NCBI RefSeq assembly: GCF_001553645.1
Contig: NZ_CP014231.1
Span: forward strand, 744,001 to 808,000
DNA: 64,000 nucleotides
DNA from: Leptotrichia sp. oral taxon 847
GTDB lineage: Bacteria > Fusobacteriota > Fusobacteriia > Fusobacteriales > Leptotrichiaceae
Direction of reading: 5' to 3'
How positions within the stretch are numbered: the stretch's first letter is position 1; each line of letters opens with the position of its first letter. The position numbers and the translations under genes are program-made. Below are positions 43,529-52,000 of this stretch, piece after piece. The notes beneath the pieces are model-generated. The model did not search any database, was not told where the DNA came from, and saw only the letters and a program-made list of their open reading frames with translations.

Positions 43529-43999
43529 ATGAAAATTATAAAAAAAATAATATTATTTTTAGGTGCAATAACTCTTGTCTTATGGGGAAACTATGCTAGA
43601 CAGCAATCCAAAATTACTGAAATAACCACAGAAAATAATTCTTCTGAAAATGTAAATTCTTTAGTAGACGGGACAACTATTGAAAATAAATCCTCTGAAA
43701 GAGCAATTTCTTCAGAAGAAAAGACTGATAATTCTGTAAAAAAAGAAAAAAAACGATTTAAGAGATCTTCAATTTCTTCAAAATTGAAAGAAAATTCAAA
43801 AAATAATAATTCAACTGTCGAACAAAAAGAGTCCGAAAAAACAACTTCTTCTAAAGTGGAAAATAAAAATTCAGAAAATATAAATAATTCAAATAATCAA
43901 AAAGAGAATAAAGATACCGGGAAAAAAACTGGTGAGGAGAAAAAAACAAATTCAACTGAAACAAAAAATCCTGAAAAATCAACTTCAATTAAAAATTGA
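43529..43999 (+). CDS. Low-complexity exported protein
   Basis: 156 residues. A basic N-terminus and hydrophobic stretch (MKIIKKIILFLGAITLVLWG) export or anchor the protein. The rest is almost only Ser, Thr, Asn, Lys and Glu (ENSKNNNSTVEQKESEKTTS), so it is disordered and wall- or surface-linker-like. GGAGG precedes the ATG. After the stop, another frame continues as IEGYLIEENGKIHYTYGFLK to about 44075, which may be a lost C-terminal repeat. Function is unknown. Confidence 0.6.
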   Translation: MKIIKKIILFLGAITLVLWGNYARQQSKITEITTENNSSENVNSLVDGTTIENKSSERAISSEEKTDNSVKKEKKRFKRSSISSKLKENSKNNNSTVEQKESEKTTSSKVENKNSENINNSNNQKENKDTGKKTGEEKKTNSTETKNPEKSTSIKN

Positions 44000-44123
44000 T
44001 AAAAATTGAAGGATATTTGATAGAAGAAAATGGGAAAATACATTATACTTACGGATTTTTAAAATATATTAAATAAAAAATTTTTAAATTTTAAACTATA
44101 AAAAATAAAAAATTGGAGAAAAA

Positions 44124-44207
44124 ATGATTAAAGATATAATGAAAATCGATTCAATGAAACATATAACAAAAGTTTTGGAAATAAAAAAACTGGAAAAGAA
44201 AATTTAA
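44124..44207 (+). CDS. 27-residue small ORF before the rnfD-like gene
   Basis: MIKDIMKIDSMKHITKVLEI then KKLEKKI, with GGAG 5 bp before the ATG and the stop 22 bp before the rnfD-like start. It is highly basic and probably helical. It could be a leader peptide or the stub of a deleted upstream gene. Translation is plausible from the ribosome-binding site, but function is unknown. Confidence 0.3.
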   Translation: MIKDIMKIDSMKHITKVLEIKKLEKKI

Positions 44208-44229
44208 TGAAAATGGAGGTAAATAAATA

Positions 44230-45300
44230 ATGGAAGTAAAAAATAGTTATACGCCTTGTTTAAGAACAGGAGATGATATAAAAACTGTAATGTTCGACGT
44301 AATTTTAGCTCTTACGCCAGCAATATTAATCTCAATTTTAGTTTATGGATTATCTTCATTTTTAATCATATTAATTTGTATTTTGTCAGCAGTTTTGACA
44401 GAAACTATTTTTTCAAAAATTTTTTTTAACGAAATAAGTAGCATAAAAAACTTGTCAGCTATAGTTACAGGGATTTTACTGGCATTCATACTGGCACCAT
44501 ACACTCCAATTTATGTAGCTGCATTTGGTGCTGCAATGGCGATAATCTTTGGAAAATTAATTTTCGGTGGAATCGGAAAAAATAGATTAAATCCTGCTGT
44601 TGTAGGAAGAGAGTTTATGACGGTATTTTTCCCACTTATTATGTCCTCACCTGCGATATGGTCTGGAAATTCACTAAATATATCAGAACTAAAAATATTT
44701 TCTTTTATAATTGACAACAATCTTACAAATTATCTTGACAAATTGTTAATAAATCCAACAGGTTCAATAGGAGAAGTCTCAATACTGGCACTAATTGCTG
44801 GAGGAACTTATCTATTAATAAAAAATAGAATTTCGTGGCACATACCAGTAGCTTTATTTTGCACAGTTTTTCTTGTTTCATCTTTTGTAAAAGAAGCCGA
44901 AATTTCAATGGGTGGACTTATGTTAGTAGGAATTTTTATGGCAACAGATACGCCAACAAGTCCAACATATTCTTTTGGAAAATTTTACTATGGAATGATG
45001 ATGGGACTGACAATGGCTATATTTTGGAAATTTGGTATTCAATCTGAAACACTGTCGTATTCAATAATTGTTTTAAATATTTTTTCAAAAAAGATTAATA
45101 AAGTTTTTAGACCTGTAGTTTCCGGTTATAAATTAAATTTGATAAAGAAAATATTTTCATTTTTAAAAATTTCGATATTAATATTCCTCTTTGATTTACT
45201 ATGGATACTTTTACACAAATTTGACATAATACCTTACATTGTATTTATCTACATTCTTGTAACAACTGTAAAACTTATCTCATCAAAAAATATAAAATAA
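44230..45300 (+). CDS. Orphan RnfD/NqrB-family membrane protein
   Basis: 356 residues and about ten membrane segments. Family marks are YTPCLRTGDDIKTVMFDVIL, FGKLIFGGIGKNRLNPAVVG, TGSIGEVSILALIAGG and MATDTPTSPTYSFGKFYYGM. RnfD is a subunit of the ion-pumping ferredoxin:NAD oxidoreductase. Normally rnfCDGEAB lie together; none of the others is here. The segment where RnfD usually has the SGAT flavin-attachment motif reads SGNSLNIS, without the Thr. So this may be a divergent paralogue without covalent FMN. A terminator follows 13 bp after the stop. Confidence 0.85.
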   Translation: MEVKNSYTPCLRTGDDIKTVMFDVILALTPAILISILVYGLSSFLIILICILSAVLTETIFSKIFFNEISSIKNLSAIVTGILLAFILAPYTPIYVAAFGAAMAIIFGKLIFGGIGKNRLNPAVVGREFMTVFFPLIMSSPAIWSGNSLNISELKIFSFIIDNNLTNYLDKLLINPTGSIGEVSILALIAGGTYLLIKNRISWHIPVALFCTVFLVSSFVKEAEISMGGLMLVGIFMATDTPTSPTYSFGKFYYGMMMGLTMAIFWKFGIQSETLSYSIIVLNIFSKKINKVFRPVVSGYKLNLIKKIFSFLKISILIFLFDLLWILLHKFDIIPYIVFIYILVTTVKLISSKNIK

Positions 45301-45312
45301 TATAACTAAAGT

Positions 45313-45347
45313 AAAAAGGATTGAAGTATAATCTTCAATCCTTTTTT
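45313..45347 (+). terminator. Terminator of the rnfD-like gene
   Basis: AAAAAGGATTGAAG and CTTCAATCCTTTTTT form a perfect 14-bp stem with a six-base loop. A-runs and T-runs on both sides suggest that it may work in both directions. Confidence 0.92.
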
Positions 45348-45416
45348 GTTTTTTACAAATTTTCTCAAAATTTCAAAATTTAAACTAGGTAAATTAATGC
45401 TTTAGACATAGACTAA

Positions 45417-45734
45417 TTATTTATTTTTTCTATAACGACTAAATTCTGGTGTGTTTTTAACATTTACTTTTGATGTATCTTCACTAGCTTTTTTCTTACC
45501 AATTGCGTCGTCTATTCCAGCTCGATTGACATTTTTATCGTCTTTTTTATCTTTTTTCTTTTTATCTACTTTTTTAAAAATGCTGTCTACGCCTTTTCTG
45601 TCAGTTGTTTTGTCTTTATCCTTTTTAACTATATTTGAAATTCTTCTTCCCAATCTTTTTAATCTTCTTGGAGATGAAAAGCTAAGTGCTGAACCCATAA
45701 CTAAGAATACTAGTATATATTTTTTTATTTTCAT
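45417..45734 (-). CDS. Small exported Lys/Asp-rich protein
   Basis: 105 residues. MKIKKYILVFLVMGSALSFS is a signal peptide. The mature part is extremely charged (RRLKRLGRRISNIVKKDKDK, KKVDKKKKDKKDDKNVNRAG) with two related segments, DRKGVDSIFKKVDKKKKDK and NRAGIDDAIGKKKASED, which look like a short duplicated unit. No known domain. It may bind nucleic acid or acidic envelope polymers because of its charge; this is speculation. It is probably monocistronic. Confidence 0.6.
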   Translation of the reverse strand: MKIKKYILVFLVMGSALSFSSPRRLKRLGRRISNIVKKDKDKTTDRKGVDSIFKKVDKKKKDKKDDKNVNRAGIDDAIGKKKASEDTSKVNVKNTPEFSRYRKNK

Positions 45735-45817
45735 TTTTATTCCTCCTCTTCTTTTTCAAGTCAAATAAGTATACTCCTAATTTCTTTGTTTTAGATTATA
45801 ATAAACTTTTTTTATTG

Positions 45818-46348
45818 TTAATAAGTTAGCTGAGAATACACTTCATATCCGTCTAAAAGTTCTCTTCCTTTTAAATCGGAAAGTTCTATCATAAATGCCA
45901 ATTCCACAACTTTGGCTCCCAATTTTTCTACTAATTGGACCATCGCTTTGGCAGTTCCACCAGTTGCCAGCAAATCATCCACTATTAAAATTTTATCACC
46001 TTTTGAAAAAGCATCTTTATGAATTTCTATACTATTTTTACCGTATTCTAGGCTATATTCCACACTTTCAACTTCAGCGGGTAATTTTCCTGGTTTTCTT
46101 GCTGGAACAAACCCCGCACCAATGTTATAAGCAATTGCAGAAGCAAAAATAAACCCTCTCGCATCGGCTCCTACAACATAGTCAATTCCTTTATTTTTGT
46201 ATCTGTCAGTAAAGTCTTTTATCACAATTTGAAGTCCTTCTTTATTTTTTAGAGCAGTTGTAATGTCCCTAAAGACTACACCTTTTTCGGGAAAGTCATT
46301 TACGCTTCTCACCAAATTTTTAACAAATTCTTTTTCTTTTTTATCCAT
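45818..46348 (-). CDS. apt: Adenine phosphoribosyltransferase
   Basis: 176 residues, standard length. VNDFPEKGVVFRDITTALKN, VGADARGFIFASAIAYNIGA, the flexible-loop region SVEYSLEYGKNSIEIHKDAF and the PRPP-binding motif ILIVDDLLATGGTAKAMVQL are all conserved. It salvages adenine to AMP with PRPP in the cytosol. It follows the Nudix gene at 46388 by about 40 bp on the same strand. Confidence 0.96.
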   Translation of the reverse strand: MDKKEKEFVKNLVRSVNDFPEKGVVFRDITTALKNKEGLQIVIKDFTDRYKNKGIDYVVGADARGFIFASAIAYNIGAGFVPARKPGKLPAEVESVEYSLEYGKNSIEIHKDAFSKGDKILIVDDLLATGGTAKAMVQLVEKLGAKVVELAFMIELSDLKGRELLDGYEVYSQLTY

Positions 46349-46387
46349 TGTTTGTCCTCTTTTTCTATCGTATTTTTTACATAATTT

Positions 46388-46840
46388 TTAATCATTCCAC
46401 AAATTTCCTAAATAACATTCAAATTTTTGACCATCCATTATTTTCATAAGATTTTCTTTAATATTTGGATAAATTGTCAAATTTTCCAGTTCACTTTTTT
46501 TAAAAAATTTTAAATCTGAAAGTACAGCTTCATCACCTAATTTTATAACTTCATCGTTTTTATTTTCTCTGTGAACGCTGTAAAATAAATTTAATACATG
46601 TCTACTTTTATCTGGCGAAATTGTTTCGGAAAAAAATAAAAATTTGTCGACTTTTATGTCAATATTCGTTTCTTCTTTATATTCCCGAATTACAGCTTCT
46701 TTAGTACTCTCACCCCAATCGTTTCCACCGCCGGGAATTAACCAATATTTTTTATCATTTTTACTGTGCTGAATTAACAAGATTTTATCATTTTCAATAA
46801 GAATCCCTGCCACTCTTATACGAGGTCTCATCTCTTCCAT
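46388..46840 (-). CDS. Nudix hydrolase
   Basis: 150 residues. The Nudix box GGGNDWGESTKEAVIREYKE then ETNID has all its conserved Gly, Arg and Glu residues. MRPRIRVAGILIENDKILLI is the first strand pair. These enzymes hydrolyse nucleoside diphosphates linked to another group, often as house-cleaning; the substrate is not readable. It starts 12 bp after the CorC-type gene and precedes apt, so they are probably co-transcribed. Confidence 0.92.
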   Translation of the reverse strand: MEEMRPRIRVAGILIENDKILLIQHSKNDKKYWLIPGGGNDWGESTKEAVIREYKEETNIDIKVDKFLFFSETISPDKSRHVLNLFYSVHRENKNDEVIKLGDEAVLSDLKFFKKSELENLTIYPNIKENLMKIMDGQKFECYLGNLWND

Positions 46841-46852
46841 TCTTTGCTTCTC

Positions 46853-48136
46853 CTATTCTTCTTCTTTTTTTTCTAAAATAACAATCCGAACTCTTTCCAC
46901 TCTTTTATTATCTGTATCTATGACTTTCATAACAAATCCATCGCCTTTAATTTGATCAAAGACTTCCGCTACTTTTCCCAACTTATCTTGAATATAGCCT
47001 GATACCGTATCGTATTCCTCAGATAACGGAATATCTAAGTTGAGTTTTTCATTTATTTCTTCAATAAGCGTATCACCTTTTACATCAAATATTCTTTCCC
47101 GAATTTTTTGGATACTCTCTTCTTCCTTATCAAACTCATCTCTAATTTCTCCAACGATTTCTTCCAATAAATCTTCAATCGTTACAATTCCTTGCGTCCC
47201 ACCGTATTCATCAATTACAATTGCCATATGCAACTGTTTTACTTTAAATTCTTCTAAAAGTTCTACCAGTGCTTTTGTAATCGGTACATAATATGCTTCT
47301 TTCATAAATTCTTTTAACAAAAGATTTTCATTATTTTTGTCATTGGCATAGCGAAGTAAATCTTTTATATGAACTGTTCCTACGATATTGTCAATTGTTC
47401 CCGTATAAATTGGAATTCGTGTAAATTCCTGCTCCAATATTTTACTCCAGACATCTTTTAATTTACTTTCAGAATCCAGCGCAAAAACATCCCTTCTAGG
47501 CGTTAAAATCTCTTTTACTGTCATATCGGCAAAGCCTATTATACTTGAAATCATTTCTTCTTCGCCTTCTTCTATCGCTCCACTTTGCGTCCCCGCTTTT
47601 ACAAATGTCAAAATTTCTTCTTCCGTTATTTCAAACATCTGTTCTTTTACTTCTATTTTTAATAATTTCATAACAAATCGTGAAATGTGAATAAAAAGTA
47701 AAACAATCGGTTTTAGTAAAATTCTTAACGCATTTAACGGAATTATCGCAACTTTTGAAATCTCATACACTTTCGCTCTTGCGACTAGTCTTGGAATCAT
47801 TTCCGTAAATACTAAAATTATTACTAAAAGAATAAAAAATACTAAATAAAAATATAAATTTTTTTCAAAAAATTTTTTTATCAAATTTATTCCAAAAAAA
47901 ATCATAAAAGAATATGAAATCGTTTTTATAAACAAAAGTGTAGTCAGAAGCTCATTTGGATTTTTTAACCACAGCTCCAAAAGTTTTCCCTCTTTTACAT
48001 TTTTTTCATTGTCTCCATTGTTTAAATGGATTTGCTTTAGTGAAAGTAAAGCCGATTCTGCCGCCGACAAAAATGCCGTGAAAAACAGCATAACCACCAA
48101 TAACACAATATCTATTGATATTATTTTCTCTTCCAA
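46853..48136 (-). CDS. CNNM/HlyC-CorC-type transporter-associated protein
   Basis: 427 residues. An N-terminal DUF21/CNNM membrane domain ([20 protein letters not shown]; three to four segments to about 150), two CBS domains ([40 protein letters not shown] then [20 protein letters not shown]) and a C-terminal CorC_HlyC domain ([20 protein letters not shown]). Family members are linked to Mg, Co or Na movement across the inner membrane. The older name haemolysin is not supported by function. Confidence 0.93.
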   Translation of the reverse strand: MEEKIISIDIVLLVVMLFFTAFLSAAESALLSLKQIHLNNGDNEKNVKEGKLLELWLKNPNELLTTLLFIKTISYSFMIFFGINLIKKFFEKNLYFYLVFFILLVIILVFTEMIPRLVARAKVYEISKVAIIPLNALRILLKPIVLLFIHISRFVMKLLKIEVKEQMFEITEEEILTFVKAGTQSGAIEEGEEEMISSIIGFADMTVKEILTPRRDVFALDSESKLKDVWSKILEQEFTRIPIYTGTIDNIVGTVHIKDLLRYANDKNNENLLLKEFMKEAYYVPITKALVELLEEFKVKQLHMAIVIDEYGGTQGIVTIEDLLEEIVGEIRDEFDKEEESIQKIRERIFDVKGDTLIEEINEKLNLDIPLSEEYDTVSGYIQDKLGKVAEVFDQIKGDGFVMKVIDTDNKRVERVRIVILEKKEEE

Positions 48137-48245
48137 ATTTTATCCCTTCTTTTTTATAAACCTGTTTCAAAAAATATTACTTAATTTTTACAAAAAATTT
48201 TTTATGTCTATCATAAAAACTATATTTTAAAATAAAAATTTTAAA

Positions 48246-48725
48246 TTATCCAATTATCATCAAAGTTTGTCCTTTTTTTATTGCATCCCCGTCTTTTACC
48301 AATATTTTTTTTACTGTTCCTGAAACTGTTGATTTTACTTCATTCATAAGTTTCATTGCCTCAACGATACAAAGTGTCTGTCCTTTTTCAACTTTTACTC
48401 CTTCTTTTACAAACGGAGGCATATTTGGCGATGGTGCTGAATAAAAAGTCCCAACCATTGGTGAAATAATTTTATTTCCCTCAATTTCCTGGTTTTCTTC
48501 ACTTGCTGGTTTTGACTCTTGCACTTCCACAGTTTTTTCCTGTGTTGGTATTGCATTTGAAACTACATTTTGCGGAACTGCTCCCGCACTAACTACAACA
48601 TTTTTTTCTTTTTTCTTTTTGCTTAGCATAATTTCAAAATTATTTTCTTCATATTTTACTGTTTCAATTTTATTTTCATTCATACTCTGTGCCAGTTCTT
48701 TAATAAATTTAATTTTTTCTTTCAT
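48246..48725 (-). CDS. accB: Biotin carboxyl carrier protein of acetyl-CoA carboxylase
   Basis: 159 residues. The C-terminal biotinyl domain has the biotin-accepting Lys in VEAMKLMNEVKSTVSG, with a preceding thumb-like GTFYSAPSPNMPPFVKEG. The N-terminal 40 residues and a Val/Pro/Glu-rich linker separate it from the start, as in other AccB proteins. It carries carboxyl groups for malonyl-CoA formation in fatty-acid synthesis. accC is not adjacent. Confidence 0.95.
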   Translation of the reverse strand: MKEKIKFIKELAQSMNENKIETVKYEENNFEIMLSKKKKEKNVVVSAGAVPQNVVSNAIPTQEKTVEVQESKPASEENQEIEGNKIISPMVGTFYSAPSPNMPPFVKEGVKVEKGQTLCIVEAMKLMNEVKSTVSGTVKKILVKDGDAIKKGQTLMIIG

Positions 48726-48828
48726 TAATTTTCTCGCTTTCTTTTTTTTTCATAATTTTTTTACCCCTATATTATACATTGATTTTGAATAAATAACAAT
48801 AAAAATATTAATCAATTTTTATTTAACA

Positions 48829-48856
48829 GAGTAAAATATTTAGTATAGATAATTTC
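48829..48856. repeat. Solo end of the structured interspersed repeat
   Basis: GAGTAAAATATTTAGTATAG followed by ATAATTTC resembles the terminal motif of the 460-bp repeat (GAGTAAAATATTTAGGGATA in copy C). No body of the element follows, so this is an isolated end or relic. Confidence 0.45.
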
Positions 48857-48871
48857 CACTTAAAAAAAGAG

Positions 48872-48921
48872 AAAAACAGTTACAATGTAATCGCTCAATC
48901 TTATTGTAAGGTGTTTTTCTT
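48872..48921 (-). terminator. Terminator after the GH26 autotransporter
   Basis: GAAAAACA..TTACAAT and ATTGTAA..TGTTTTTC pair over about 15 bp with two mismatched bases, followed on the minus strand by TCTTTTTTT. It lies 140 bp after the stop at 49063. Apart from this and the solo repeat end, 48726-49062 shows no gene. Confidence 0.65.
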
Positions 48922-49062
48922 TGTGATTAAATAGTAGTTTTTTCGTTACTTTTTCAAAGAGTGTCAATTTTTCTATTCTATCCGATTGTATCATTTCTAA
49001 GTATGTTTAGAATGGCAATGGTTAATGGTTAATAAAGTAATAAATAAAATAATTTCAATACA

Positions 49063-52000
49063 CTAAAAACTTGCTTTAATTCCAAGTCCTCCTCTTACAT
49101 TATCGCCTTTCGTATCATATCCCAGATTTGCAGTTACTCCCAATCCTTGATTTTGTATTCCAAAGTTTAAGTCAAGCTTCACATTCCCTTTTTTGCTCTC
49201 CTTTTCGCTTCTCAAATTGTACCAGTCTGCATCGGTATGGGCTACTTTTTCTCTATTCGCACCCATACTTCCAAGTTCTGTTTCATATGCTATTCCTGTA
49301 CCTAGTACTAATGTTGTACTTGCTGTCAGTGGCTGAATATATTTAAATTCCGTTCCTATTTCAGGCTTTGCTGAAAAATAACCATTTTCTTTTACTTTTA
49401 ATCGCATATCTCCATTTTTTTCCTTGATTCTGCTAAATCTTCCATATTCCATATTCAATGCCCCGTACGGTCTAATGCTCATCTTATCATTTAATCTTGT
49501 TTCTTTTCCAATTTCGTTCCTCATCCCCAATCCGTACGAATAATAATTTGATTTTGCATTAAATACATTGTCTACAACAAGAAATCTTCTGTTCATGCTG
49601 TTTATTCCAAAAAATCCTTCTCCCGATACTGTCCATTTCAAATTTTTATCCTTGCCAAATGTGGTCGTCTTAAACACTCCACCTTTGAACATTGTCTGAT
49701 TTTCTCTTGACTTTCCTATATCCTTGAGCTGAAAGTTATTATTCACTATTCCTGCGTACCAACCTCTTGTATCGTCAGAAGCAAAATCATTTTTATGAAC
49801 ATAAGCTATCCCATAAGTATTATTTTTATAATCAGTTATTCCTGCTGTATCTGTTTTATATTCGTCTTTTGAACCAAATACTTTTATTCTGTCGCTCTGT
49901 TCAGTTTCATCTTTTATCAAATCGTTTACTTCTCTAGTTACTGCAGCCCCTGTTGTTTTTATCCTTGACTGGATATTTGCATACTGATGTCCCATCATTT
50001 CGTCTACTGCTTGAGTAAATAATATCTCTTCATTGTTTCCTATGCTGTTCAATTTATTAAACAATTCCTTTTCAGATCCTTCCTTTTCCACTCCATATCT
50101 CTGTTCCAGTCCATCTAAAAAATTATACGTCTGTCTTGAATTTTCCTTATCCCCCGCAAATACTGTATATGGAACTTTTGCTAAATATACATCTCCTGTT
50201 CCGTTTGCATTCGCCGTCATCCCAGCCATCCAAGTAAGACTTCCTGAATACACATTCCATTCTTTTATTCCTGAATTTTTTATCATACCGATGAAAGGAG
50301 ACGTAATGTTTTGTCCTAACTGAATATATTTTTTATCAGTACTCTGTGTTGCTTCAGCTCCTATTATCAAATCTGCTGACCGCATATTAGCAAGAGCTCC
50401 TAAATTATTAACAGGATTAGTTTTCATTACTCCCGAGGTGTCCACATAAATACCCACTGATGAAACAGGATTTGAGACGTTTGATGAAGCTTTAGGATTA
50501 ACTGTATTTACAAGTTGTATTTCCTGTGGTGTATTATTTAAAGTTATTGTTCCGTTGACAGTATTTATTTTTATTCTGTCTACTCCATCTGTTCCCATTG
50601 CTTTTTCAAGTCCTGTCGTTTTTTCCTCAAGTATTGGCAACGCTCCGCTTCCTGTTGTGATATTCATACTGCCGTAATTTTTTATAACAGCGTTCGACAG
50701 CACAAGTCCATAGCCGTTTGAAGCATCAATATTAATACTTCCTTTGTTATTTAAAGTACCATTGATTACCGCTATTCCTATCTGTCCATTATTTCCTGTA
50801 CCTGCTGTTGTAATTGTTCCTGTATTTAATGCAGTTGCTCCGTTATCTACATACATTCCTATATTTCTTGATGTTCCGCTTAATTCAATTGTCCCTGCAT
50901 TTTCCGCAATAGAGCCATTTCCTGTAGCGTACATTCCTACACTTCCAGGAGTTGTTACTTTTATTATTCCTGAATTTTTAACATATCCAAGTCCATCTGT
51001 ATATCCTGCAGCCATTCCTATTCCAATATTTCCAGCCGCTGACTGCGATACTGTTATTGTTCCTAAATTCTCTGCCACCTGCGGAGCTGTTATGGCATTT
51101 TTAGAATAACTGTAAATACCTACATTTCCTGTTCCTGAACTAAAATCTATATTTCCATAATTAATCAACTTTCCTGCTGTTATCAATCCATAATTTTGAT
51201 TCCCCGCTGATTTCAGATGATTATAATTTATGATATTTCCTGTTTTATCTGATGAATATAGAAATACAGAATTTGTATTTAATGTTACAGAGCCTGTATT
51301 TCTTGCATATCCTGTTACTATATTATTATTCTGACCTGTTGCAACATATCCAAATGAATTATTTCCAATAATGACTTTGTCGGTCTGACTGTTTAATACC
51401 TGATTACCACCCGATAAAAGAACATTTACACTGTTATTTCCTGTATTAAGTGCAGAATTCTGTCCTACAGATGTATTTTCTCCAACTGCGTATATTCCAA
51501 CACTGTTGTCTCCTGTAAGAATATTTCCTGTCACTTGCAATGTTCCATTTGAAGCCGCTATTCCAACACTATTTGTCGCACTTGATAAATCAATGTTACC
51601 ACTGCTGCTGACAGTGGAAACTGCTCCGTTATTTGCGGCAAATATTCCAACTATATCCCTACCACCTGCAGCGGTCGCTATATTCCCTGAGTTACTTATA
51701 TTTATATTTTTATTACCCCATATATTGTTTGCGGGAAGAGCATTCACTCCATAAATTCCAACACTTTGAGATCCTACTTCTATATTTCCTTTGTTTTCTA
51801 TTACGGAATTTGCTGAACCAAGCATCCCCACATTTCCTGCGCCTGTCATTTTGATTGATCCTGTTGTATCATTTGTTACAGTTCCATTATCAGACAGCAA
51901 GGCTGTTGTATTATTTCCAGTGAAATTTATTACACCTTTATTTGTTACCTGGATAGCGTTATTCCCTGATGAGCCCACATAATTTGTCTGCCCTAAAATA

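Noticed and set aside
50744-51982. Long plus-strand ORFs rich in Pro/Val inside the large autotransporter
   Set aside because: They are antisense shadows of the repetitive Gly/Asn/Thr coding region and have no ribosome-binding sites.
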